Shown piece by piece: positions 10,101 through 18,000 of a stretch of 64,000 nt of DNA; position 1 is the first letter of the stretch; the number at the start of each line of letters is the position of its first letter. The DNA is from Candidatus Zipacnadia bacterium. Its GTDB lineage: Bacteria > Armatimonadota > Zipacnadia > Zipacnadales > UBA5352. Location: positions 25,965 through 89,964 of the forward strand of contig JALGSU010000022.1 in assembly GCA_029821735.1 (NCBI GenBank). Direction: 5' to 3'. The position numbers were made by a program, and so were the translations under genes. A model generated the notes under the pieces. The model worked only from the letters and a program-made list of their open reading frames with translations, did no database searches and was not told where the DNA came from.

Positions 10101-11553
10101 GATCGTGTCGGCGTCGTATGACGAGCCGGTGATGGTCTCGGATGCCGAAAGCGGTCGGCTGCTTGTGACGCTGGAGGCCGATCGGCTGGGCCTGAGTGCG
10201 TGCAGGTTCTCGCCGGATGGCGCGCGCATCGTCGCCGCGTCGATGGAGAGCGAGGTGCTGGTGTGGGACGCGCAGACCGGTGCCCGGCAGGTTGTGCTTG
10301 TCGGTCATGACGACTACGTGCGTGCCTGCGGCTTTGCGCCGGACGCGCGCCGCATCGTCTCCGCCTCCTGGGACCACACCGTGAAGATCTGGGACGCGCA
10401 GGCCACGGGCGGTGGCTTCCGGCAGGAGGGCCATCGGGAGACCGCGAGCGCCTGCGGCTTCTCGCCTGACGGCCTGCGGATCATCTCCGGCGGCGGCGTG
10501 CTCTCCGGTGAGGTGGTTGTGTGGGACGCCAGGACCGGCACGCGGCAACTCGCGCTCGAGGGGCTCAATCAGCGCGTGAATGACTGCAGGTTCTCGCCGG
10601 ACGGCCGGCGCATCGTCACCGGCGGCGGCTACCACGAGGAGCCCGGCGAGTTGAGAGTGTGGGATGCCGACAGCGGGGCGGCCCTGCTGGCGCTGGAGGG
10701 CCATAGGTATCAGGTCAGGGCCTGCGGCTTCTCACCGGACGGCAGCCGCATCGTCTCTGCAGGCGGCTACTTCAGCGACTCAGGCGAGCTGATGGTGTGG
10801 AGCGCTGAGACGGGGGAGCGCCAACTGACGCTCTCCACCGGTGGCCACGAGGTGCGGGCCTGCGACTTCTCGCCCGATGGCGGCCGGATCGCTTCGGTGT
10901 CGGGCGATCAGTCCCTAATGGTGTGGGATGCGGCGACCGGCGAGGAGCAGCTCAGGGCGTCGATGCCCGGCATGGACTTGGGCGCCTGCAGCTTCTCACC
11001 CGATGGCGAGTGGATCACTGTGGGCGAGACGCACCTGGGGGAGCGCTCCGAGCTGGGCGTATGGGACGCCCGATCAGGCGAGCGGCAGTTGGCACTCGTG
11101 GGGCACAGTGAGTACGTGAGCACATGCGGCTTCTGCCCGGACGGGCGCTACATCGTCTCGGGCGCCCAGGACCGGACCTTGAGGCTGTGGGATGCCGACA
11201 GCGGGCGAGAGGTGGGGGCCTTCCACGCGCGCTCCGGGCTCAGTTGCGCGGCGGCCAGCGGGGATGGCCGGTACCTTGTGGCAGTGGACCGCTCGGGCGG
11301 CCTATACCGGCTGCGCTTGGAGGGCTTGGACGTCGGCCCGCCGATCCTCACGGGAGTGCGCATGTGGCTGTTCGACCGCCATGGCTGGGACCGCAGGCCG
11401 AGCGCGATGTGCCCCTTCCACGGCGGGCGGTTCGAGGTGACGGAGATGATGATCGGCGAGGAGGTTCCCTGCCCCGAATGCGGCGAGCCGCTGAAGATCA
11501 ACGAGATTGTGTGCGACGGCACGCCAAAGAAGCCATGGTGGCGGTTCTGGTGA
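7165..11553 (+). CDS. DUF4062 - STAND/NACHT-like NTPase - zinc ribbon - 14 WD40 - zinc ribbon protein
   Basis: The ATG at 7165 follows CGGAGGGA, giving 1462 residues. Residues 5-170 are a DUF4062 domain (VFISSTFRDMQAERDYL, DLRWGV, LGGRYGW). A NACHT/STAND-like NTPase follows, with Walker A GEPGSGKS near 263-270 and Walker B VIVIDALNQ ending at Asp353. A zinc ribbon (CPFC...CPDC) lies near 665-690. Thirteen clear WD40 repeats plus a degenerate fourteenth occupy about 789-1390, consistent with two seven-bladed propellers. A second ribbon-like element (CPFH...CPEC) lies at 1415-1440. The layout recalls eukaryotic TEP1 (DUF4062-NACHT-WD40). By analogy with bacterial STAND proteins it probably senses a trigger through the propellers and switches on NTP binding. 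No obvious nuclease or membrane effector is fused. Confidence 0.85.
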   Translation: MAGWRTVRVFISSTFRDMQAERDYLVRFVFPRLREELLKRRVHLVDVDLRWGVTAEEDALEVCREIIDECRPRFICMLGGRYGWTPPGEERSITADEVYYAALDRLDADEYRHFYFRDPAATASIPEGAARAGGYREFPGDDETEEIARERSRKLAALKQRVREAGLPVFDYPCEWDESRQRLIGLEEFGEAVYRDLLASVDDELGEEPPEALDWFAEENASMEAFVEDRTERYVVGSRQPLVDEMTAHAEGVGEPSLLVVTGEPGSGKSALLGRFYRDYVMTHPDEIVIPHFVGASQGSTSIRQTLRRLCHELAQATGVEDEIPEDIKELVQAFLEFLERAAGGKRVVIVIDALNQLDATDNAHALNWLPRELPEGVRVVCSSLAHAALEALRRRTDQVRETVCGPLTADDAETIVDAALALYHKRFDDAQRSALLSKADAGSPLYLLAALEELRTLGTYELITARIADLPGTVTELFDWILRRLAEGVEGQEAFGEDLVSAYTSYIAIGRGGMAEGELEALCAPVDDEDEFWVLDRMLRPYLMHRGELMDYFHDQLREAVERRYLSDDSTRQQRHREIAPHLQGRGYEYVRTLSELPYHLTHGAMSEELAKPLTDLTFIEKKCAAGMTHELVQDYNRIGAGRGQPGPPIRTARRHDDRLGIWCPFCLAWSGVSEEDLNSVIVCPDCGSRLKLNAFVVDAEWRPAPRRRDAPEDETRTGAQVSSALHEFADFVRSQAHVLAARSRLVMQQALNWSDDSAPAQEARRVPERERGPVMRWLNTPLGLDPCLTTMEGHERPVETCALSPDGTQVVSGADDGTMKVWDAHSGLERLVLAGHDAGVDACCFAPDGTRIVSGAEDGTLRVWDARSGDGLLSLDAHGDRVNSCGVSPDGARIVSGGEDGTLRLWDAQTGEELAMLRSKGDAVSACSFSPDGRWVLWGCRDCTLNVCDAATGQERLVVEVHRMPVNACAFSPLGDRIVSASYDEPVMVSDAESGRLLVTLEADRLGLSACRFSPDGARIVAASMESEVLVWDAQTGARQVVLVGHDDYVRACGFAPDARRIVSASWDHTVKIWDAQATGGGFRQEGHRETASACGFSPDGLRIISGGGVLSGEVVVWDARTGTRQLALEGLNQRVNDCRFSPDGRRIVTGGGYHEEPGELRVWDADSGAALLALEGHRYQVRACGFSPDGSRIVSAGGYFSDSGELMVWSAETGERQLTLSTGGHEVRACDFSPDGGRIASVSGDQSLMVWDAATGEEQLRASMPGMDLGACSFSPDGEWITVGETHLGERSELGVWDARSGERQLALVGHSEYVSTCGFCPDGRYIVSGAQDRTLRLWDADSGREVGAFHARSGLSCAAASGDGRYLVAVDRSGGLYRLRLEGLDVGPPILTGVRMWLFDRHGWDRRPSAMCPFHGGRFEVTEMMIGEEVPCPECGEPLKINEIVCDGTPKKPWWRFW

Positions 11554-11639
11554 CCAACAGCTCGCCCCACACGCGACGGCTGATGCGATCCGGCGCTCAA
11601 CCCGTTCGTGGGCGAAAACGTGGCTCGATGGGAGTGGCT

Positions 11640-12184
11640 CGGTGACAGGTGACAATACCGTGCGCGTGTGGGATGCTGAGACACGCGAATGCGTGGAGAT
11701 CATCGAGGGTGGGGGCGATGTGGAAGCCATCGCGGGCGGAGCAGAGCGGAGTCCGTTCCGTGCACTGCACCGAGGCGAAGAGACGGTCATCCAGGACGGT
11801 GCGACTGGCAGCTACGTTGCGCATTTCGCTTTGTTTCTCAGTCGAATCGCGACGCATTCTTCAGGTCGTACATGGGGGGCCGTGGGTCGCAACCGCAACT
11901 ACTTCGCGATTATCAAGCTGGAGGGCGAGCCGGAGGCGGTGGGTGGCGCCTGATTCTCTCACCGCGAGAACACGACCGCCGCTGGCGGCCGCACCCCGAT
12001 GCCCCTTACCTTCGGCTGCCCGCACTGCCGCGTGTGGTCAGAGGTGCCCGCTTCCTCCCTCGGCACCGACCTGCCCTGCCCCAACTGCGGCAAGGCGGTC
12101 AGGCTCAACCCGTTCGTCATCGAGGCCGACTGGCGACCCGTCGCAGCGGCGTGGGACGCGGGCAGAACTGGGGCAGACGCCTGA
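11640..12184 (+). pseudogene. Decayed tail of a second WD40 - zinc-ribbon protein
   Basis: Between the WD40 giant and the AAA gene lie remnants of a similar C-terminus in broken frames. Around 11643 one frame reads VTGDNTVRVWDAETRECVE, a WD40 strand, and around 11870 it resumes with a last-blade-like segment ending IIKLEGEPEA. In another frame, RRWRPHPDAP (about 11980) runs into the frame of 11999-12184, which encodes an intact zinc ribbon: CPHC...CPNC followed by LNPFVIEADWRP. That closely matches the internal ribbon of the upstream gene (CPFC...CPDC, LNAFVVDAEWRP). At least two frameshifts separate the pieces. The small 61-codon ribbon ORF could still be expressed, but I see no ribosome site for it. 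Confidence 0.6.
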
Positions 12185-12317
12185 CTTGACAGGTGATGCG
12201 CTTTGACTGGCGAAGGAGAGGTCGGGGTGAGCACGCGCCCGACAGGACATACCGTGTGCGACAGCGGACCGTTTCGGGTGTGAGCACTGGCCTGTCGAGA
12301 GGAAGGGGCGATCTCAG

Positions 12318-14396
12318 ATGGCTGGACGGTCGCAGCAGGGAATCGTCGTCGGTGACCGGGGCACCAGTCGCTACATCTACGTGGACTGGCTGCCCGAGAC
12401 TGAGCCGAACCTGCGTGGGGCCTGGCTGGACGCGCGCGATGTGGCTACCGTGTACGTCCCCGGCGGCGCGTCGCAGGTGGCACGCTGTCTGGGTTGGCCC
12501 TGCCTGGCCCACCAGGCGGTCTCGGAGGAGGAACCCACGCTCGAGTCCACCTACATCCTCACTCGCCGCAGGGAGGAGACCGATCCCGGCGAGGAGCGGG
12601 TGTCGTGGAAGGTCGGCACGTCGATCGTCGCCGGCGAACGCCAAGCGGAGTTCGAGACCCCGCCCGCCGAGGCCCTCGCTCATGGCGATACGCCGCTGGC
12701 AGTGGTGGACTACCACCAGGGCTGGCTGCGCTCCAACTGGGAGGGCCTGCCCGGTCTGCTCAAGGGACGCCCCTACCTGGTCCGCACCCACGACCCCACG
12801 CGCGTGCTCGGCGGCGAGGGTCTTCCGGACGAGTATGGTCGGCTCTGGGCGACGATCCGCGAGCAGAGCGACACTCCCGGCGTGTGGTTCTCACCCTACC
12901 AGGACATGGCCGACGGGGCGCTGAAGGTCGCGGGGAACTGGGAGACCGTCACCGCCAACATCATCGCCTACCTCAAGCGCGACGGCGAGGCACTGTGGGA
13001 TGGCGACTGGCGCCACCATGTTGTCATCCAGATCGCCTACGACGGCGCGCTGATCCTTGGTCCGGGCGGGCGCGAGACTATTCTCGCCTTCCCCGGCGAC
13101 CAACCCGAGAGCTTCCGCAAGCGCAGGCTGGGCACGGTGGTGGGTGGCGGGGTGGTTATCAACGCCAGCATCGGCGAGCTGCTCGCGGCCGGACCGGTCG
13201 AGCACGAGGCGCTTGTGGACAGCGTCGGCATCGGCCTGGCCCGAGCGCGCCGGCTGCTCACCTGCGGTTACGCCGACCCGCCGGGCCAGCGAGGCACCTT
13301 CGTCGTGGCCGAGGACGAAGGCGCGGCGCGCTGGACACTGTGCGCGCTGTCCAGTGGTCCCGGTGATCCCTGCGCCGAGCTGAGCCCCGCCCCCACCGAC
13401 TGGAACGTCTACCCGGCCGAAGCGCTGGCCGTGCCCGACCCGGATGAGCTGCCTCGCCAGTACGTGCAGCCGGTCCAGGACGACGCCACCATCAGCGCCA
13501 TCATCGGGGGCACGAAGCAGGCCCTGCGCCGCGAGATCGTCTACTCGGTGGGCAAGCTGTTCACCTGTGACCCGGTCTTCGCCAACCAGCTCATCCGTCT
13601 CGAGGACCGCATCAATACGCATGTGGGGGACGAGGGTGACGGCGTGCTGAGCGTGGCGGTGCTGGGCGGTCCGGGCTCGGGCAAGTCCTTCGCCACCAAG
13701 CAGGTGCTCGACTCAGTGGGTGGCGATCTGGAGCCCATCGAGTTCAACGTGAGCCAGTTCGCCGGACCCGAGCAGCTGGTGGATGCGCTGCGCGAGGTGC
13801 AGGCCCTGTCGCTGCAGGGCAAGGTGCCTTTCGTGTTCTGGGACGAGTTCGATTGCGTGCGCGAGGGCAAACAGGGCGGCTGGCTGAGTAGCTTCCTCAT
13901 GCCCATGCAGGACGCCAAGTTCTGGGACGGTTCAGGCACGGCGCGTCTGGGTAAGTGCATCTTCATGTTCGTGGGCAGTATGTGGGAGACCAAGCATGAC
14001 TTCGATGCCTGGGTCGAGGATAAGGGTCGCCTGCTCAAAGGTCGCGACTTCCACAGCCGCCTCGATCGGGTGCTGCAGGTGCCCAGCATCGCTCCCCTGG
14101 CCGAGGGCGCGCCACGGTTGATGCGCGCGCTGCTCATCCGTCTGGGCGTCAAGGACGCGGGCATCACCGAGATCGACCGAGACGTGGTGGACTTCCTGCT
14201 CGACGCCGAGTTCGCGCACGGCATCCGCAGCCTGAACACAGTCATCGGCGCCAGCCAACTGGGGAGGACCGGCCGCTTTTGCGCCTACCACCTCCCGCCC
14301 GATGAGGTCCTGCAGGTGCACCTCAAGAAGCTCTTGCGACCCGAGGGCCAGTGCGGGAGCACTGTGAAGCTTGAGTGGGCGGGGGAACGCGATTGA
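12318..14396 (+). CDS. PfkB-like domain fused to AAA-type ATPase
   Basis: The product has 692 residues; the ATG at 12318 follows GAGGAAGGGG. Residues 8-330 look like a degenerate PfkB/sugar-kinase fold (IVVGDRGTSRYIYVDW at the start, and GTVVGGGVVINASIGELL followed by VGIGLARARRLL in place of the GAGD region). Residues 410-690 are a P-loop ATPase with Walker A GGPGSGKS near 450-456 and Walker B VPFVFWDEFD near 503-511. The overlap TGATG with the next gene (14394-14398) implies translational coupling. Such PfkB-AAA proteins occur beside RyR-domain and STAND genes in bacterial conflict loci. The biochemical role is unknown, and the PfkB assignment is less certain than the ATPase. Confidence 0.65.
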   Translation: MAGRSQQGIVVGDRGTSRYIYVDWLPETEPNLRGAWLDARDVATVYVPGGASQVARCLGWPCLAHQAVSEEEPTLESTYILTRRREETDPGEERVSWKVGTSIVAGERQAEFETPPAEALAHGDTPLAVVDYHQGWLRSNWEGLPGLLKGRPYLVRTHDPTRVLGGEGLPDEYGRLWATIREQSDTPGVWFSPYQDMADGALKVAGNWETVTANIIAYLKRDGEALWDGDWRHHVVIQIAYDGALILGPGGRETILAFPGDQPESFRKRRLGTVVGGGVVINASIGELLAAGPVEHEALVDSVGIGLARARRLLTCGYADPPGQRGTFVVAEDEGAARWTLCALSSGPGDPCAELSPAPTDWNVYPAEALAVPDPDELPRQYVQPVQDDATISAIIGGTKQALRREIVYSVGKLFTCDPVFANQLIRLEDRINTHVGDEGDGVLSVAVLGGPGSGKSFATKQVLDSVGGDLEPIEFNVSQFAGPEQLVDALREVQALSLQGKVPFVFWDEFDCVREGKQGGWLSSFLMPMQDAKFWDGSGTARLGKCIFMFVGSMWETKHDFDAWVEDKGRLLKGRDFHSRLDRVLQVPSIAPLAEGAPRLMRALLIRLGVKDAGITEIDRDVVDFLLDAEFAHGIRSLNTVIGASQLGRTGRFCAYHLPPDEVLQVHLKKLLRPEGQCGSTVKLEWAGERD

Positions 14397-14998
14397 TGAA
14401 GTGCCGTGGCGTGTCTGAGACAGACCGACATCCCGCGTCAGAGAGCCCGGTTCGCATCGGCGTGACGGGTCATCGCTTCCTGGCAGAGATAGACAAGTTG
14501 ACTGCGGCGCTTGAGTTGGCCCTGGACAAGGTGGCAGAAGCCTTCGCCGATCGGCGACTGGTGGTCGTCTCCCCTCTGGCCGAGGGTGCGGATAGGCTCG
14601 TGGCGCAGGCTGTTCTCGACCGAGGCGGCCAGCTTGTGGTGCCTCTACCCCTGCCGCTGGACGACTACATGACCGACTTCGGGGCCGCAGAATCGCGGGC
14701 CGAGTTCCAGCGGCTGCTGGCTGAGGCGAGCGAGGTCGTGGAGTTGCCCGCCACCCCGACGCGCAACGAAGCCTACAAGCAGGTTGGTGAGTGGGTGCTG
14801 GACGAGTCCGACGTGCTCATAGCGATCTGGGATGGCCAGCCGGCGCAGGGGCACGGCGGGACTGCGGAGATCGTCCAGCGCGCCCTCGACCACAGCCTGC
14901 CTGTGCTGCACATCAAGGCGGGGAACCGCAAGCCCGGCACCAACCAGCCGACGTCCCTCGGCGACGAGCAAGGGAAGCTTGTGGTGCACAACCTGTAG
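14396..14998 (+). CDS. SLOG-superfamily (Rossmann) putative nucleotide-sensor protein
   Basis: The start ATG at 14396 overlaps the preceding stop as TGATG, giving 200 residues. The sequence follows the SLOG pattern: an N-terminal strand IGVTGHR, then VVVSPLAEGADRLVAQAVL, a D-Y-x2-DF stretch, an R-N-x2-Y segment, SDVLIAIWDG and a glycine turn GGTAEIVQRA. SLOG domains, related to LOG and DprA folds, are proposed to bind or process nucleotide-derived ligands in bacterial conflict systems (Burroughs and colleagues). There is no membrane helix or fused effector. It lies between the AAA gene and the TPR giant, 14 bases from the latter, and probably supplies or detects a signal for them. Confidence 0.7.
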   Translation: MKCRGVSETDRHPASESPVRIGVTGHRFLAEIDKLTAALELALDKVAEAFADRRLVVVSPLAEGADRLVAQAVLDRGGQLVVPLPLPLDDYMTDFGAAESRAEFQRLLAEASEVVELPATPTRNEAYKQVGEWVLDESDVLIAIWDGQPAQGHGGTAEIVQRALDHSLPVLHIKAGNRKPGTNQPTSLGDEQGKLVVHNL

Positions 14999-15012
14999 CG
15001 GGAGTGAGCGCC

Positions 15013-18000
15013 ATGGCAAGCTGGCAGACGCGACCGGTGTTCGTGTCCAGCACCTTCCGGGACATGCAGTCCGAGCGCGACTGGTTGCGCGAGCGTATCA
15101 TCCCAGAACTTGAGGAGCGGCTGCGCGCGCGGCACGCCCACCTCGAAGCCGTCGACCTCCGCTGGGGGGTTGACACGACCGAGGTGGGTGACGAGGAGAA
15201 GCGTGAGCTGCTGGTGCTCAAAGTCTGCCTGGACGAAATCAGGCGCTGCCGGCCATTCCTGATCGTGTTGCTGGGCGACCGCTATGGCTGGGTGCCCGAC
15301 CCCGAGCGCATGGCGGCGGCGGTGGATGAGGCGGGCTTCGAGACCGACGTTGAGGGTAAGTCGGTCACCGCCCTGGAGATCGAGTTCGGAGTGCTGGCCA
15401 ACACCGACCAGCGCCTCCGCAGCCACTTCTACTTCCGCGAGCCGCTTCCCTATGAGGAGATGTCCCCCGACGTTGCCCTGCAGTACAGCGAGCGGCACTC
15501 CGGTGATCCGGGCGCCGAAGCGTCCCATGACCGCCTGCAGGTCCTGAAGACGCGCATCGAGACAGACCCGATCTGGCGCGATCGGGTGCGGCACTATTCC
15601 GCCGAGTGGGACGAGGCGGCGCAGCGGGTTGTGGGGCTGGAGCAGTTAGGGGCGATGGTGCTGGAGGACGTCTGGGCGGATCTCGAGGCGGAGCTCTCGC
15701 CGCTCACCGAGCGGGCGGAGACCACCTGGCAGGACGAGGAGCGGGCGGCCTTCGAGGAGTTCGTAGCCCGCTGTGACCGCGACTTCCGCGGACGGGTCGA
15801 GATCACCGACGAGTTGGTGGAGTTCGCGCTCGGCGAGGGCGGCGAACGGGCGTTGTCGCTGACCGGCGTCTCGGGGTCGGGCAAGAGCGCGCTCATCACC
15901 CGCGTCTGCCGCAAGCTCGAAGACGCCGACGCCCTGCTGCTGGCCCATGCGGCAGGGATCAGCCCGCGCTCGACCTCGGTGGAAGGTCTGTTGCTGCGGT
16001 TCATCGGCGAACTCGCGGGCTTCCTATGTGAGGAGGTCCCCGTCGAGGAGGGCGCGTCGGCCGAGGACATCGAGGAGGCCTTCGCCTCGCTGCTCGGCCG
16101 GGCGGCGCAGCGCACGCGCGTGGTGGTGCTGGTGGATGCGCTCAACCAATTCGAGCCGACCCCGCGCGCCGAGTACCTCACCTGGCTGCCGAAGCTCTGG
16201 CCGGAGAACGCGCGGCTCATCGCTACGGCCATCCGTTGTTCGGCGTCCGATGCTCTGGAGGAGCGGCAGAGCGTGCGGGCCGAGGCGCTGCCGGCGCTGA
16301 CCATGCCCGAGGCCGAGGATATCGCGGAGGCGGTGTGCGGGCGCTATCATCGCACGCTGAACCCGGACGTGCTGCGGGTGCTGCTGGACAAGCGCAACCG
16401 CGCCGGCGAGCCCGCCGCGGGCAATCCGCTGTGGCTGGAGCTGGCGCTGGAGGCGCTCAACCTGCTGGACCAAGACGACTTCGGGCGCTTGGGCACGGAC
16501 TTCGAGGGCACGGACGAGGAGCGGCTGCTGGCGCTGCTGCTGGACGTGGCCGGGGAGCTGCCGGCGGAGATCGAGGACCTTTACGGCTGGTTGCTGCGGG
16601 AGAGCGAGGAGACTTGGGGCGAGGCCTGGGCGCGGGAGTTCGCGTGCCTGATTGCGCTGAGCCGAGGCGGCTGGCGAGAGTCGGACTTCGAGAAGTTGCT
16701 GCCCGCGCGCACGGGGGAGGACTGGGACCCCCTGCGCTTCGCAGGGCTGCGGCGCAGCTTCCGGGCGCACCTGGCGCGGCGGGGCCTGCAGAGCCAGTGG
16801 GACTTCTTCCACGCCCAGGCGCGGGCGGCGGTGCGGGCGCGCTACCTGACCGACCCGGCACACGAGCGGGACGTGCACGCGGCCCTCGCCGACCATCTGG
16901 GGGTTTTGCCAGACGTTGACCCGCTGCACGTGAGCGAAACGATGTTCCACCTCATCGCCGCCGATCAGAAGCAGCGCGCCGCACTCTACTATGGCAGCGA
17001 ACTGACTGAAGGAGAGGTCGCCGGCGCTACCGCCCGCCTGGCCGAGCACATCATCGCGGGCGAGGGCGAGGACCCGAACGGGGGACTTTGGTGGGTACTG
17101 TCCCTGCTCAACGCGGAGGGCGTCGAGGACGCTATCGGCGGGCGCGTCCGTCACCACTTCATCTTCGCTCTGCGTGACGCGCTATCGAACGGTGTGCGGC
17201 TGAGGGTGAAGCTGGTGTTCTTCCAGGCGACACGCGAAGCCCTGCAGCGCTTGGTGGCGGCCCATCCCGACAACGTTTTTTGGCAGCGAGACCTGTCGGT
17301 GTGCTACGGCAGGATCGGCGACGTGCGACGGGCAGCGGGCGACCTGTCGGGGGCGTTGGAGGCCTACGGGACGACATACCAGATGCTTCAGCGCCTGGCG
17401 ACGGACGACCCAGATCGCGCACAGTGGCAGCGGGACCTGTCGATGAGCCACGAGGACATCGGCAACGTGCGGGTGGCGCTGGGGGACTTGGCCGGGGCGA
17501 TGCAGGCATATGAGGCGTCGTTGCAGATACGCGAGCGCCTGGCGGCGTCCGCCCCGGGCAACGCCGGGTGGCAGCGAGACCTGGCGGTGAGCCACGAGAA
17601 GATCGGCGACGTGCGGCGGGCGCAGGGCGACCTGGCCGGGGCGCTGCAGGCGTATGAGCCGAGTCATGAGATCGCCGAGCGCCTGGCGGCGTCGGACCCC
17701 GGCAACGTCGGGTGGCAGCGGGACCTGTCGATCAGCCACGAGAGGATCGGCGATGTGCGGGTGGCGCAGGGCGACGTGGCCGGGGGGATGCAGGAGTTCG
17801 AGGCGTCCCTGCAGATAGGCGAGCGCCTGGCGGCGTCCGACCCGGGCAACGCGGAGTGGCAGCGGGACCTGTCGGTGAGCCACGACAAGATCGGCGTCGT
17901 GCGTCGGGCGCAGGGCGGCCTGCCCGGAGCGCTGCAAGCGTATGAGGCGTCGCTGGAGATACGCGAGCGCCTGGCGGCGTCCGACCCGGGCAACGCCAGG

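Noticed and set aside
14791..15012. Upstream extension of the TPR giant
   Set aside because: It overlaps the SLOG gene and has no ribosome site. The DUF4062 domain begins at the ATG at 15013, as in the paralogue.
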